Below, in pieces: positions 10,300 through 21,964 of a DNA stretch of 64,000 bases (within the stretch, counting starts at the first letter, position 1; each line of letters begins with the position of its first letter). Below the pieces are notes generated by a model. It saw only the letters and a program-made list of their open reading frames with translations. It was not told the origin of the DNA and ran no database searches. The stretch is from the NCBI GenBank assembly GCA_021464415.1, contig CM038468.1, positions 37,126,969 to 37,190,968 on the forward strand. Direction: 5' to 3'. The position numbers and the translations under genes were made by a program. Source of the DNA: Lonicera japonica (taxonomy: Eukaryota; Streptophyta; Magnoliopsida; Dipsacales; Caprifoliaceae).

Positions 10300-11917
10300 T
10301 GTTGACCTTGAAGGTCTTAATCTTATTTTGATAATAACAATAAATCAATCATGTGTAATTTAACATGTTCTTGATATAAGATTATAGATTTCTTATTTGG
10401 AAAATCAAGAATATCATGATTGCTCAAAGTAAGTTTGACAAGGATCATTCTATCAATATCCAATCAAGTCAACGAAGCATTCGACTAAAACCGATCTATC
10501 CGAATCAAGATCATTCTTCTACAAGCATTGGACAAGTCAAAGAAAATCATTCTCATCACTCACATGCTATAAATGCATTTCATGAAGCATAAAAGATCAA
10601 GGATCATATACTAAAGTTTCAAGGGAAAAGCTTCAAGTGAAGAATCAATTTGAAGAAACAAATCGAAGCATTCGAAGACTCACCTATTCGGTAATTGAGT
10701 GTTTGCTTATGATTAATATAAATTTTCTTAATTTATTGATTATATAGCTCAAATATGAATTTACATCATTGTTAGATTGATCAAAACCAAGTTTGAATCA
10801 ATATCATTTCAAAACATCATTCTTGCAAAAACCGGTTTTGAAATAAATTCATAATTAATTCATATGAATGAATTTTGATACAAAAACATATTTGGGAGTC
10901 TTAGAAACTTTTTTGGAACACTCCCCAAGCTTTAGAATCAATTTTGGAGTCATATTGCAAAAGTTGGAAAATTGCACAAAAGTCCCCACTCCAGTGCCAT
11001 GTAGCCGACTCCACTGAATGTGCTGGAGTCGACTCCCTCAAGGAAAAGCCATGGAGTCGACTCCATGAAGACTCAGGGAGCCGACTCCCTTAATAGAATA
11101 TAGCCGTTGGAACTTTGTTTAAAGTGCATTTTTGCCCCATTAATTTATATCTCCACCACAAACGGCTATATCACTTTTGGAACTATAAAAATGACTTCCA
11201 AGACTCATTCTAAACACCTTGAATCATTCATACACTTCATACTTCATCTATCTTCAATATCTAAAGATTCAAAAAAAAAAAATTGATCAATCATTAATTT
11301 TTGAGCTATATCATCTTGATCGAATAGGATAACTCTAGTGTGAGCTTCAAATTGTATTCTTTATACACTTGAGAGAGTTATTGTAAATTGGTGTGAATCA
11401 CCAAACAATTTAGTATTCAAATTGTGAGAGGTAAATCTCATAGGAAAAACAAGAAGGTAAAATTCTTGTTTAGTTTTTATGAAAGGTAAATTTCACAAGG
11501 TTAGCAAGAGGGTATCTTGTGAGAGTATTGTGGTGTAGAAATACTTGTAGAGTGTGTGAGATAACACTTGTAGAGGTTTGATCTTCACCCGGAAGGAGAT
11601 TGATTTTAGTGAAAATTCTTGGGGAACTAACCGAGCGCGGACTATGGTTTGGTAAACCAAAACCGTGTGGACAAAAAGCCTTGGACTTCAAATCGGTTCA
11701 ATCTTTCTAACTCAATCTCTTTATTATTGTTTGTTTAAATTATTTGAGATTGCTTAATTATTTGCTTTTGTTCTTGATTGTTTATTTGCTTACATTCCTT
11801 GATAAATTTGTTTAGTAAATTGTTTTACTTAAACATTTTCAAAAGTTTTATTTAAATTCCGCATTAAGTTTCAAAAACCCTATTCACCCTCCCTCTAGGG
11901 TTGAAATCCGACCTACA
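10300..11917 (+). repeat. 3-prime LTR of the gag-only Sirevirus
   Basis: Same length as the 5-prime copy (1618 bp), with scattered substitutions, many of them C/T or G/A. A poly-A expansion at 11272-11281 replaces a short unique stretch. The palindromes are kept. Confidence 0.92.
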
Positions 11918-12383
11918 TATTACATGATTAGTATGAAGCCTTACAAGAATACAGGCAGTTGCAGCTCCAGCAAGTTGCTTCTATTGATATTTTTCTTGGC
12001 AGTATATACCATGATTTTGTTGGAACTCCTTCTAAACATGCTGATATTGCACGCGCTGAATTTTTGGGAATGAAATGTTGTTCTCTCAAGGAAGCCAATT
12101 TAGAATGCATTATGATCGCATGTCAAAACGATTCTATATCATTGGTGGTCTTGATGATGTAAATTTGAAGCAAGTTTTCTTCCAATCGTTTCCTGATGCT
12201 CTTGTTACAGAAGCAGAGAAATTGTTCAAAATCCAAAAGTTAGAACTCAAAAATCTTTCCATTGGCAAGATTTATGAACATCTCACTGATTCTGTTGAAA
12301 GAATTTATAATCAAAAGAAACTCTTTGATGACATGGAGAAAACCAGCAAGATGCTCTCCTCAGCGTGTAATAAAGACCATTGA
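11918..12383 (+). pseudogene. Pararetrovirus coat-protein region, C-terminal half with Cys-rich finger
   Basis: Viral coding resumes right after the LTR. Two overlapping frames (11959-12162 and 12075-12383) form one protein interrupted by a one-base shift near 12090. An in-frame TAG lies at 11929-11931. Visible segments include YRQLQLQQVASIDIFLGSIY, then FSQGSQFRMHYDRMSKRFYI and a helical stretch ending at Cys and His residues. The next codons, after a TGA at 12381, continue with a Cys-rich KCKN run, consistent with the CCHC-like finger of caulimovirid coat proteins. The role would be capsid assembly and RNA binding. Confidence 0.65.
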
Positions 12384-12423
12384 AAAATCAAATGCAAGAA
12401 TAAAGACTCTTCGTGTGATTGCT

Positions 12424-13324
12424 TTCAAGCAGAATCTTATCACTATGTCATGTGCAGAATCCCACATCGATTTCCTCAAGAAGTGTCAGAACCCATTGTG
12501 GCAAAATAGCAAATTCTTTGTTATGTTTCCTTTCAAGCTTAATGAAGATGTGAATCCCACTCGCGCCTCATATTCTGGTATGAATCCAGAACATCAATCT
12601 CTTGCCCTCCAAGAACTTCGTTCTCTGAAGCAACAGAAGTTGATTGAAGACACTACATCTCCTTGGGCCTGTGAAGCGTTTTATGTCAACAAACGTTCTG
12701 AACAAGTTCGTGGAAAAATGAGACTAGTAATCAATTACCAGCCTCTTAACCATTTCCTTGCTAGTGATAAATTCCCTCTTCCCCAAAAACACACATTGTT
12801 TAACCATCTTTCCAATGCCAATGTTTTTTCAAAGTTTGATTTAAAAGCAGGATTTTGGCAACTTGGAATCTCCCCTGTTGATAGGCCTAAAACTGCATTC
12901 TGCATCCCTGGTTTCCATTACCAATGGACTGTTATGCCATTTGGTTTGAAAAATGCCCCGTTTATTTTCCAAAAAACCATGATGCACATCTTTGAGCTTA
13001 TTGCTACAAATGCCTTGATTTATATTGATGATATCTTGTATTTTAGTCCTGATGCTGAAACCCATTTGAAACTCCTCCATCATTTTCACCACATTGTTCT
13101 CCAGCATCGAATTATGCTCTCTGAAAAGAAAATGGTTATTGGTGTTTCATAAATTGATTTTCTTGGCATAAGGATTAAAAATGGAAAGTTTCAACTCGAA
13201 GAACACATTTTAAAGGACTTGCTCAAGTTTTTAGATAAATTAACCACAAAGACCCAAATTCAGCAGTTTCTAGGGTTGGTTAATTACATGTCACAGTTTA
13301 TCCCAAAGGTTGCCACATTCACAT
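12424..13324 (+). pseudogene. Pararetrovirus reverse transcriptase
   Basis: The frame contains the RT N-terminal segment (PFKLNEDVNPTRASYSGMNP), MRLVINYQPLN, FSKFDLKAGFWQ, MPFGLKNAPFIFQ and the catalytic IYIDDI motif near 13018-13035. A TAA at 13150-13152 interrupts it. The same frame then continues with DFLGIRIKNGKF and LGLVNYMSQFIP until the second Sirevirus enters at 13325. RT copies the pregenomic RNA into DNA. Only about 40-100 bp separate the coat-protein finger from the RT N-terminus, so the aspartic protease normally found there is absent from this copy. Confidence 0.85.
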
Positions 13325-14701
13325 TGTTGATTTGAAAGTCATTAATCTTGTTTTGATAATAACAATAAACTTAATCTTGTGTAATTTAACCTAGTTGATG
13401 TTTTAAGTTATAGCCACACAATATTGATCACACGTGGATTTAACCGAAAAGCCGGAATCAAGATCATTCTTCTACAAACTATTGCAATCAAAGTTTTACA
13501 TCTCACACATCTCTTGTCAACACATCCTCAATGAGATTTCTAAAGTATAATGAGCCAAGGAAGAAAAGAAACGAAGAATCAAACAAAGCCCTCGAAGACT
13601 CGTTATTGCATATGTGAGTGAGTGCTTTAGTTTCCTTGTAAAGATTCTCATTTGATCATCATAGCTCATACAATATTTCAATATTATAAAATTGATCAAA
13701 TCAAAAGTTGAATCAAGTTTCCTTGAGAAAATCTTATTTTTGGGAAAAATCGTTTTGGAATAAATACTTTTTAAATATTAAACAAACTCATTTCGGAGCT
13801 CTTTTCGTTATAGAAGTCTTAGATACTCATATTTAAGTATCCCCTTGCTTCAAAATTAATTTTTGAGCTAATTTGCAAAAGTATGAAAAATGGGATTTTT
13901 GGTCAAACTGGCAGCAGACCAGAAGAGACCATCAGTCGACTGATGAGCATTGCTCAGTCGATTGATGGCCCAGAAACTAGCCGTTGGAGTTCTAATTTTT
14001 TACCATTTTTGGTACCAAACTTTTACGAACTCCCTCCAAACGGCCATATGTTGTCTTAGACTATATATACACCCTCTAAGACTTATTTAAACACTCTTGA
14101 ATCATTCTTACACTATTCTATTCATCTACACTCAATATTCAAAGATTCAAGAACATTTTCCTTTGATCAATCATCTTTATTTTGAGCTATACTTTATTGA
14201 TCAAATTAGATATCTCTTAGTGTGAGCCTAAGTTGTAATCTTCATACACTATAGAGCTATTGTAGATTGGTGTTAGTCACCAAATCATTTCTTTCAAACA
14301 TTAAGAGAGGTTTATCTCTTAAGATAGCAAGAGAGTATTCTTGTGTGAGTATTGAGAGAATTCCAATACTTGTAAGAGTGTGTGAGAAAGATACACTTGT
14401 AAAGGTTTGATCTTCACCTGGAAGGAGATCGGTTATAGTGGAATTTCTCGGGGTACTAACCGAGCGCGGAGTAGGGGCTAACAAGCCGAACCGTGTGGAC
14501 AAAAAGTCTTTGACTTTGATCGGTTTAATCTTTCTATCTCTTGAACTCTTATTGTGTTATTTGCACCTTGTGATTGGATTTATCTTTGCTTATTGTTTGG
14601 TTGATTGATATAGACATCAAAGATTTTTAAATTGATTTTAAAAATCCCATTAAGTTTTACAAACCCTATTCACCCCCCTCTAGGGTATTTTCCGACCTAC
14701 A
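13325..14701 (+). repeat. 5-prime LTR of the complete Sirevirus
   Basis: Starts TGTTGATTTG and ends CCGACCTACA. A palindrome ATCAGTCGACTGAT lies at 13931-13944, with a degenerate second copy at 13955-13964. The TATA box is TATATATAC at 14062-14070. The LTR shares blocks with the gag-only element but is a distinct family. Confidence 0.93.
13931..13964 (+). promoter_or_regulatory. Palindromes in the complete Sirevirus LTR
   Basis: A perfect 14-bp palindrome ATCAGTCGACTGAT is followed 10 bp later by CAGTCGATTG. The 3-prime LTR keeps the second copy as a perfect CAGTCGACTG (22595-22604) along with the first (22571-22584). They lie about 100-130 bp upstream of the TATA box. The same core recurs upstream of the extra ORF at 19840-19895. 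Confidence 0.7.
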
Positions 14702-14703
14702 AT

Positions 14704-14714
14704 TGGTATCAGAG
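14704..14714 (+). other. Primer-binding site (tRNA-Met), complete Sirevirus
   Basis: TGGTATCAGAG starts two bases after the LTR end, the standard initiator tRNA-Met complement. Confidence 0.9.
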
Positions 14715-14757
14715 GTTGTACTCTTGTTTTGATTTTACAATCTTAGAGTTTACGATC

Positions 14758-16509
14758 ATGTATATCTATCAAGGAACTGGACTTAACGAAGGTTCTTCAA
14801 CCACTAGGCCACCTCTATTTGATGGCAAAAATTATAGCTATTGGAAAAATCGCATGTGTACTTTTCTTCAAGCTAGTGATTTTGAACAATGGAGGGTTAC
14901 ACTCATTGGACCCTATGAGATTACCAAAACCGATGAAAGGGGTAATGTCACTCCTAAATCAATTTCCGATTATGATGAGAATGACATTAAGAAAATCCAA
15001 TTTAATGCTAAAGCCTTAAACTCTCTACATTGTGCATTAACTATGGATGAATACAACAAAATTTCTAGTTGTAAAATCGCAAAAGAAATATGGGACAAAT
15101 TAAAGGTTGCTCATGAAGGAACCTCACAAGTCAAGGATGATAATATTGATATGCTTGTTCATGACTATGAGCTTTTCAAAATGGAGCCTAATGAATCACT
15201 TGCTTCTATGTATAGTAGGTTCTCCATTATTACTAATGCTCTAGATCTCCTTGGAAAGGTTTATTCCAATGAAGACAAGATTCGAAAGATTCTTAGGACT
15301 CTTCCCAAGAAGTGGAGACCCAAAGTAACAGCTATTCAAAAAGCCAAGAATCTCAAAACGTTAAGCATGGACAAATTATTGGGCTCACTTAAAACCCACG
15401 AGAAGGAATTGGAGAGAGAAGAAGAAGTTGATTCAAAAGTCAAGAAGACTCTTGCTCTCAAGGCAAGTCAACGAGAGGATGATGAAGAGTTAATGGGCGG
15501 TGATGATGACATGGCTCTCCTCTCTAGAAACTTCATGAAATTTCTAGCCAAGAAGAAGAAGTTTCAAGGAAAAGGAAACAACTTTGGTTCTTCATCAAAG
15601 AGGAACAATGATCGATCAATTCAACCAAGAGTTGAAAACGAAGAAGTCAACAAATGTTTCCATTGCCATGAACCAGGACACTTCAAAACCAATTGCCCGG
15701 TTAGAAGAAAGGAAAGAAGAGATAAAAGAGATAAAGCCTTTAAACAAGTAAGGCATGCCCTCAAGGGGACTTGGAGTGATTCCGAAGAAGGTGAGTCCGA
15801 TGCCGACTCTAGCGACGAGGAGAGGGAAAATCTTTGCCTTATGGCAAGAGACGATGAGGTAGACTTTATTTATGATTCATTTAGTGATGATAATGTTTCT
15901 ATAAATGATGATGCTCATGATGAAAATGACTATGATGAGTTATATGAAATGTTTGAGGAATTGCATAGTAAATTTGAAAATCTTTCTAAGAAGTTTGCAA
16001 GCCTCAAAAAGGAGAATTTGATAATTTCTAACAAGTGTGAAATTTTTGAAAAAGAAAACATGGTTTTGAAAAATGAAATCAACACTTTGAAGAAAGGAAA
16101 GGAAAATGAAATTCCAAACTCACTTGTAGTAGAAAATGTCAAATTAAAAGATCAAGTGGATGATCTAACCAATAGCTTAGCCAAGTTCACCAATGGTAGG
16201 GATAATTTGGATAAACTATTAGGAATGCAAAGGTGTGTATTTGACAAAGCCGGATTGGGTTACAATCAAATTGACAACCAAAAGGATTACAAAAACTTTT
16301 TTAAAACATATACACCTCATGATCCCATTCATCTTTGCTCATATTGTGGTAGAAATACTCATTATGTGGATCATTGTTTCTATAGAAATGAAGGTTTCCC
16401 TAAGAGGAAGCTTGCTTGGGTTCCAAAAGGAACCATTATGTTTGCTAACCCAAAGGGACCCAACACATTTTGGGTACCAAAGGAGAAGTTACTTAAAGTC
16501 ATGGTGTAG
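14758..16509 (+). pseudogene. Sirevirus Gag with long coiled coil
   Basis: ATG 14758 is the likely start because the open frame upstream (from 14632) lies in the LTR and primer site. The protein shows the Copia Gag core (DGKNYSYWKNRMCTFLQ), a CCHC knuckle CFHCHEPGHFKTNC and an acidic Ser/Asp stretch. A heptad-rich region of roughly 100 residues follows (LHSKFENLSKKFASLKKEN onward), then a second Cys/His cluster CSYCGRNTHYVDHC. It should build the particle and package RNA. The frame reaches protease after a single TAG at 16507-16509, so the stop either separates Gag from Pol or, more likely, is a mutation, since relatives use one Gag-Pol frame. Confidence 0.88.
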
Positions 16510-17937
16510 GTGTGCTTGAAAGCCAATGGTAGCAAAACCAAGTGGTTCTTGGATAGTGGTTGCTCAAAACACATGACGGGAGACAAGAACAACTTCTTAA
16601 GTCTAATTCCCAAGCATGGAGGGAATGTGACTTTCAGGGACAACGCCAAGGGCAAAATCATCGGTATAGGTAAGGTTGGTAAGCATTCTACTTGCATTGA
16701 TAATGTTCTATTAGTTGATGGTTTGAAGCATAATTTACTTAGCATTAGTCAATTATGTGATAAGGGTTATGAAGTTATTTTTAAATCCGATCGTTGCATT
16801 GTTAAGAATGTTAGTGATGATTCCATTCTACTTGTTGCATATAGAACTAACAATGTGTGTATTCTTGAGCTTGATGATTTATCTCAACAAGATGTTAAAT
16901 TCTTATCCGCTATAAATGATGTATCTTGGTTGTGGCATAGGAGACTAAGGCATGCTAATATGGATTTAATTCATGCTTTGTCTAAGAAAGAGCTTGTTAA
17001 AGGATTACCTAAAACCAAATTTGTTAAAGATAAAATTTGTGATGCATGTCAACTCGGTAAACAACACAAATCCTCTTTCAAGTCAAAAAGAGATATTACT
17101 ACATCTAGACCACTTGATATGTTGCATCTTGATTTGTTTGGTCCTATTTCGGTTGCTAGTCTAGGTGGAAAATTGTATACTCTTGTTATTGTTGATGATT
17201 ACACTAGACTCACTTGGGTGTTCTTTCTCACCCACAAAAGTGAAACTCCACATGTCTTTGCTAAATTTTGTAGAAAAGTTCAAAATGAAAAAGGTGTCTC
17301 TATTGTGCATGTTCGTAGTGATAGAGGTAGAGAATTTGACAATGTTGATATTGAGAACTTTTGTGATGAGCATGGTATTGATCATAATTTTTTGGCACCT
17401 AGAACTCCTCAACAAAATGGTGTTGTTGAAAGGAAAAATAGATCTCTTCAAGAGATGTCTAAGACTATGCTTAATGAACATTCTTTACCGGAGTATTTGT
17501 GGGCGGAAGCCGTTAACACCGCATGCTATGTGATTAATCGTACTATTATTTGTAAAAAGTTAGATAAGACACCTTATGAGTTATGGAATGACAAGAAACC
17601 AAATATTGCATATTTTAAGGTTTTTGGTTGCAAATGTTTTATTTTGAATGATCGTGATCACTTGGGTAAATTTGATGCTAAATCCGATGAAGGAATTTTT
17701 CTTGGGTATGACACCAATAGTAAAGCATATAGAGTTTATAACAAGAAAAGTTTGGTAGTCCAAGAATCTATGCATGTTGTGTTTGATGAGTCAAATCCTT
17801 TCTCACCCAAAGTATATTTCGATGATGATGTTGAAATTATCCAAAAGATTTCGGATATTGAAATTAATGATACATCTAAGGAAGAACCATCGAGTGCTCA
17901 AGCTCCTCCTAAGGAGTTAGAAAACAAAACCGAGTAA
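16510..17937 (+). pseudogene. Sirevirus Pol: aspartic protease and integrase
   Basis: In frame with Gag. The protease motif WFLDSGCSKHMTGD is near the start. The integrase HHCC zinc region (HRRLRHAN then CDACQLGKQH) follows, then the DDE core: HLDLFGP, VRSDRGREF and GVVERKNRSLQEM. Protease cleaves the polyprotein and integrase inserts the cDNA. An in-frame TAA at 17935-17937 ends the segment shortly after an acidic linker, before RT. The active-site residues are all present. Confidence 0.9.
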
Positions 17938-19026
17938 GACTCAAATGACTTGCCTAGGAGTTGGAAATTTGTGTCCAACCACCCTATCGATCAAATTCTT
18001 GGAGAGCCATCTAGTAAAGTTATGACTAAATCTTCCTTAAGAAATGTATGCAATAATGTAGCATTTGTTTCTCAATATGATCCTAAAAATATTATTGAAG
18101 CCGAACAAGATGAATCTTGGATGATGGCTATGCAAGAAGAGCTCAATCAATTTGAGAGAAATAAAGTGTGGACACTTGTTCCCAAACCTAGTGATCATAC
18201 TATTATAGGTACTAAATGGGTATTTCGTAACAAAAAGGATGAAAGTGGTGTAATTGTTAGAAATAAAGCTAGACTTGTTGCCCAAGGATACAATCAAGAG
18301 GAGGGCATTGATTATGAAGAAACATATACACCCGTAGCTCGTTTAGAAGCCATTCGCATGCTACTTGCTTATTCGTGTTTTAAGAATTTCAAATTATATC
18401 AAATGGATGTGAAAAGTGCTTTCTTGAATGGTTTTATTGATGAGGAAGTTTATGTAAAACAACCTCCCGGTTTTAAAAATCATGTTTATCCGGATTATGT
18501 GTTTAAATTATCAAAAGCATTATATGGTTTAAAACAAGCACCTAGAGCATGGTATGATAGACTTAGCTCATTTTTGATTAACAATGGTTTTGTTAGAGGT
18601 AAAATTGATACTACCTTATTTATCAAAAATCATGACAATGACATGCTACTTGTACAAATCTATGTTGATGATATTATATTTGGTTCTACTAATGAAAATC
18701 TTTGCAAGGACTTTTCCTCATGTATGCAAAAGGAATTCGAAATGAGCATGATGGGAGAAATGAATTACTTCCTTGGATTACAAGTGAAGCAATGCAAAGA
18801 AGGCATCTTCATCAATCAAGAGAAGTATGTGAAGGAGCTATTGAAGAAATTCGACATGGAAGGTGCCAAATCCATGAGCACTCCTATGAGTTCAACATTG
18901 AAGCTTGACAAAGACGAAATAGGTAAAAGTGTCGACATCAAGAAATATCGAGGTATGATCAGTAGTTTATTATATTTGACGGCCTCTAGGCCGGATATTA
19001 TGTTTACTGTATGTCTTTGTGCATGA
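17938..19026 (+). pseudogene. Sirevirus Pol: reverse transcriptase
   Basis: Same frame as the preceding segment. Copia RT signatures are [65 protein letters not shown] and the catalytic YVDDIIFGS at about 18661-18687. An in-frame TGA at 19024-19026 sits where the frame otherwise continues into RNase H without a gap. Role: first- and second-strand cDNA synthesis in the particle. Confidence 0.92.
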
Positions 19027-19611
19027 TTCCAAGCGGATCCTAAAGAGTCACATTTACTTGCCGTTAAACGAATTTTTTGTTATCTTTCCGGTACTAGTTC
19101 CTTGGGTTTGTGGTACCCAAAAGAGAACTTATTTGACTTGATTAGTTATTCCGATGCGGATTTTGACGGTTGCAAAATCGATAGGAAAAGCACTAGTGGC
19201 ACTTGTTATTTCCTAGGACACGCACTAGTATCTTGGTCAAGCAAGAAACAAAACTCGGTGGCCCTTTCAACGGCCGAAGCCGAATATGTGGCGGCCGGAA
19301 GTTGTTGTGCTCAAACTTTATACATTAAACAACAACTGGAAGACTTCGGATTAAGTCTTAGCCACATTCCCATTAAATGTGACAACACAAGTGCTATTAG
19401 CTTGACCAAGAACCCCATACAACACTCACGTACTAAGCACATTGAGATAATATATCATTTTATTCGTGATCATGTGCAAAAAGGTGATGTTGATATTGAA
19501 TTCGTTGGCACCGAATCGCAACTTGCGGATATTTTCACTAAACCACTTCTCGATGATCGCTTTAGCACTATTCGACGTGAAATTGGTATGACTAGAGCAT
19601 GTGATATTTAG
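19027..19611 (+). pseudogene. Sirevirus Pol: RNase H and C-terminus
   Basis: Continues in the same frame after the TGA. It shows YSDADFDGCKIDRKSTSG, WSSKKQNSVALSTAEAEY and KCDNTSAISL, the Asp/Glu/Asp residues of Copia RNase H, and ends in the usual HIEIIYHFIRDHV and ADIFTKPL segments with a TAG at 19609-19611. It degrades RNA in the RNA:DNA hybrid. This marks the end of pol. Confidence 0.92.
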
Positions 19612-20336
19612 TTGACCAAAATTTTCATGTATATTGATCATTAATGCTTGTCTCTAAAGCATACAATTTTGTGCAAATCATTTGGCTTAATATGAATTAA
19701 GCATTTTTTTACTTGGTACTTCCATTACATGTTATTTGATGTACTAATATCATTTTTGTAGCTCAAATGCTGTAAAGTTACTATTTCTAGGTGTTTAGGG
19801 CTTACAATGCTCAAAACAAGAAAGTCAGGGCAGATTGGGTGATCAGTCGACTGATCAAGGACCATCAGTCGACTGAGGCCTCATCAGTCGACTGAGCAGT
19901 GCAGGACAGCAGTTACTCTATTTCTTCTATTTCCCCTGTTTTCCTATTCATTTCTCTCTTCTCCATTTCGAGATATATCACACCTCAACCCTTCCATACC
20001 TCAAGAACAATCATCCATTCTCTATTTTCCTTATCAAAACTCCATTTTTCTTCCACTTCCAACATCAAATCAACCCCAAATCTCATCTATTTCATCTCAA
20101 ATCTCTCATACCCATCTCCATCTCTCTCAAACCCTAACCCTAGCCACTATTATACATTCCTCAACCAAAAATCTCTACCAAACACCAAATCTCTTTACCA
20201 AAACTCATCCCACTATTCCATTTAACCAATTTCCTAAATATTCCCTTCAGTCACACATAATTTCACCCCAAAATCTTCAAATTCCCTAAGAACCCTAATT
20301 TTTCAAAATCTACTTCTTTCACCAATCTTCATCGAA
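19612..20336 (+). promoter_or_regulatory. Region between pol and the extra ORF, with palindrome cluster
   Basis: Non-coding. It carries an 18-bp perfect palindrome TGATCAGTCGACTGATCA (19840-19857) and two copies of TCAGTCGACTGA (19865-19876, 19884-19895), then 400 bp of pyrimidine-rich sequence leading to the ATG at 20337. The core is the same as in this element's LTRs, so this may be an internal promoter for the extra ORF. A TATATA at about 19973 is the only weak TATA candidate. Confidence 0.55.
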
Positions 20337-21590
20337 ATGTCTCAACCATCTCGCTCACGTCGCCCACGAAAGAGCGTACCACAAGTTGGTTCATCATCGG
20401 CACAACCACCTCAAGCACCACTACCGCCTTTGTTCATCTCAAACCAAGCTGAAGCAAATTTCAACAACGACTATTCGACACGGGCTATCGTTGAAGGTAA
20501 ATAATTCAACTTTCAATTATTCGCTTCCAATGGTTTGAATGTTGCTGGATTGTTTCAAAATCAAGGGATTATAAACTTTTTGAATATTCGTGAAAATGTG
20601 TACCCTCGGCTCATACGGCTATTCTATGCTAACCTACATCATCCGGTTCATGACAATGGACGTCCCAACAAGGCCCGTCTTGTTACTCTTTTGAATGGGC
20701 AACGAATCAGTTTTAACAAAGCCGAATTAGCCAAAATATTCGGATTCCCCGTTGATAATGTAACGGAAGTTCCATCTAATTTTGGGGATCTTCTAGGCTT
20801 TAATAGGGAAGCGGCCAAAGGAATTTTACTTAAACGTAGATTTCATAATATGCAAGGAGAAATCAAAGCCGCAATGCTCAAACTCGATGCTCGTTTCATA
20901 CATTCAATCCTAGGGTATTCGATTATCCCAAGGCGTGGTAGCCGTGCTTCACTCAATGCCTTGGAACTATTTTTGGTATGGGCAATTGTCATGGGACATA
21001 GGTTAGACTATGCTAGTCTAATGTTCCATCATCTCCTTGAGATCACCAATCGAAAAAGGCAAGGGTTGGTCTATGGAATGGCCCTCACTCAACTGTTCAA
21101 ATTCTACAATATCCGACTCGAGGACGAGGTCGATGTTATCATTCCCACTAATGAGGAGACATATAGCGCCAAGGTGATTCGGTTGATGAAATACAACTTG
21201 GTTTATGGACAATGGACTCCTAATGATCCTAGAGATAGAGATGCAAGTGGTGATGAAAGTGATGGCTCATCCGAAGACGTGGGTGAAGAATAAGAAGAAG
21301 AAGAAGTAGGAAGAGACAGTTCCGAACTCCCTGAACCCACTACCTCTCAAAGCCGTAGCCAATCCTCAAATGCCGCCTTGCTTCAAGCAATTCAAGGCTT
21401 ATCGGGTCAAGTTCAAGCTCTCTCAACTAACATGACGAACCGTTTTAATCGCATTGAAGATCGTCAAAGAGCTCATGAAGAAGCCTTTCTTCGCTACTAT
21501 CCGGAGCATGTCTTTCCGGTTTGGAACCCGTATCAAGTTGATCAAGGTTGGGGTCAATGGCCACAAGACCCTCAAGAGCCACAAGAATAG
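20337..21590 (+). pseudogene. Extra 3-prime ORF of the Sirevirus (env position, putative plant transposon protein)
   Basis: ATG 20337 opens a frame interrupted by TAA at 20502-20504 and TAA at 21291-21293 and ending at TAG near 21588. The N-terminus is basic and Pro/Ser-rich (MSQPSRSRRPRKS). The main block (LYANLH-like start, NGQRISFNKAELAKIFGFP, ALELFLVWAIVMGHRLDYA, YGMALTQLFKFYNI) resembles the putative plant transposon domain found in accessory ORFs of plant retroelements. An acidic tail and a short heptad segment (LLQAIQGLSGQVQALSTNM) follow. I see no signal peptide or clear membrane helix, so an envelope role is not supported. Function unknown. Confidence 0.6.
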
Positions 21591-21964
21591 TCATGGGGTT
21601 CTCTCATTTTTGTTGATAACAAAGGGGGAGAAATAAGTGTGTTAGAGTGCTTGGTACACACTCTCTTTGAGTTTTATTAGTTTAACTATGAACTTCTTTT
21701 ATGTTTTAAGTTGTTTTATGTTTGGACTTCTAAGGTTTTTCATTCCTTGTTTTAACATTCCTGTTTTAACTTATGCCTAACTCTAAGTATTTCAATTTGA
21801 AGTTTCTTTATTATGATCTGTACATTTACTTATGCATGCTTGCTTTATATCATATTCTCTTTAATGCATAGTTTGAGGGGGAGTTTTCTCGTTGAGAAAA
21901 CTCAACTAATGATCTTAATCGCAAACACACATTAATTTATTGTCATCATCAAAAAGGGGGAGAT
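21591..21964 (+). other. 3-prime region with several polypurine tracts, complete Sirevirus
   Basis: Non-coding. AAAGGGGGAGAA lies near 21619, GAGGGGGAG near 21875, and the terminal tract AAAAAGGGGGAGA at 21951-21963, just before the LTR. Repeated tracts of this type are a Sirevirus hallmark. Confidence 0.85.

Larger units (their letters stand above)
7175..11917 (+). mobile_element. Gag-only Sirevirus (Copia) element nested in the pararetrovirus
   Basis: Two 1618-bp LTRs flank a 1507-bp interior with only a gag ORF. Ends are TGTTGACC and CCTACA. The flanking 5-mers are GATTA (7170-7174) and TATTA (11918-11922), one mismatch from a target duplication. The LTRs differ at roughly 25-30 sites by eye, about 98% identity. 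The primer site, the polypurine tract AAAAAGGGGGAGA and the gag type are Sirevirus features. Protease, integrase, RT and RNase H are missing, so the element would need pol proteins in trans. The layout resembles the TR-GAG class of non-autonomous elements. Confidence 0.9.
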
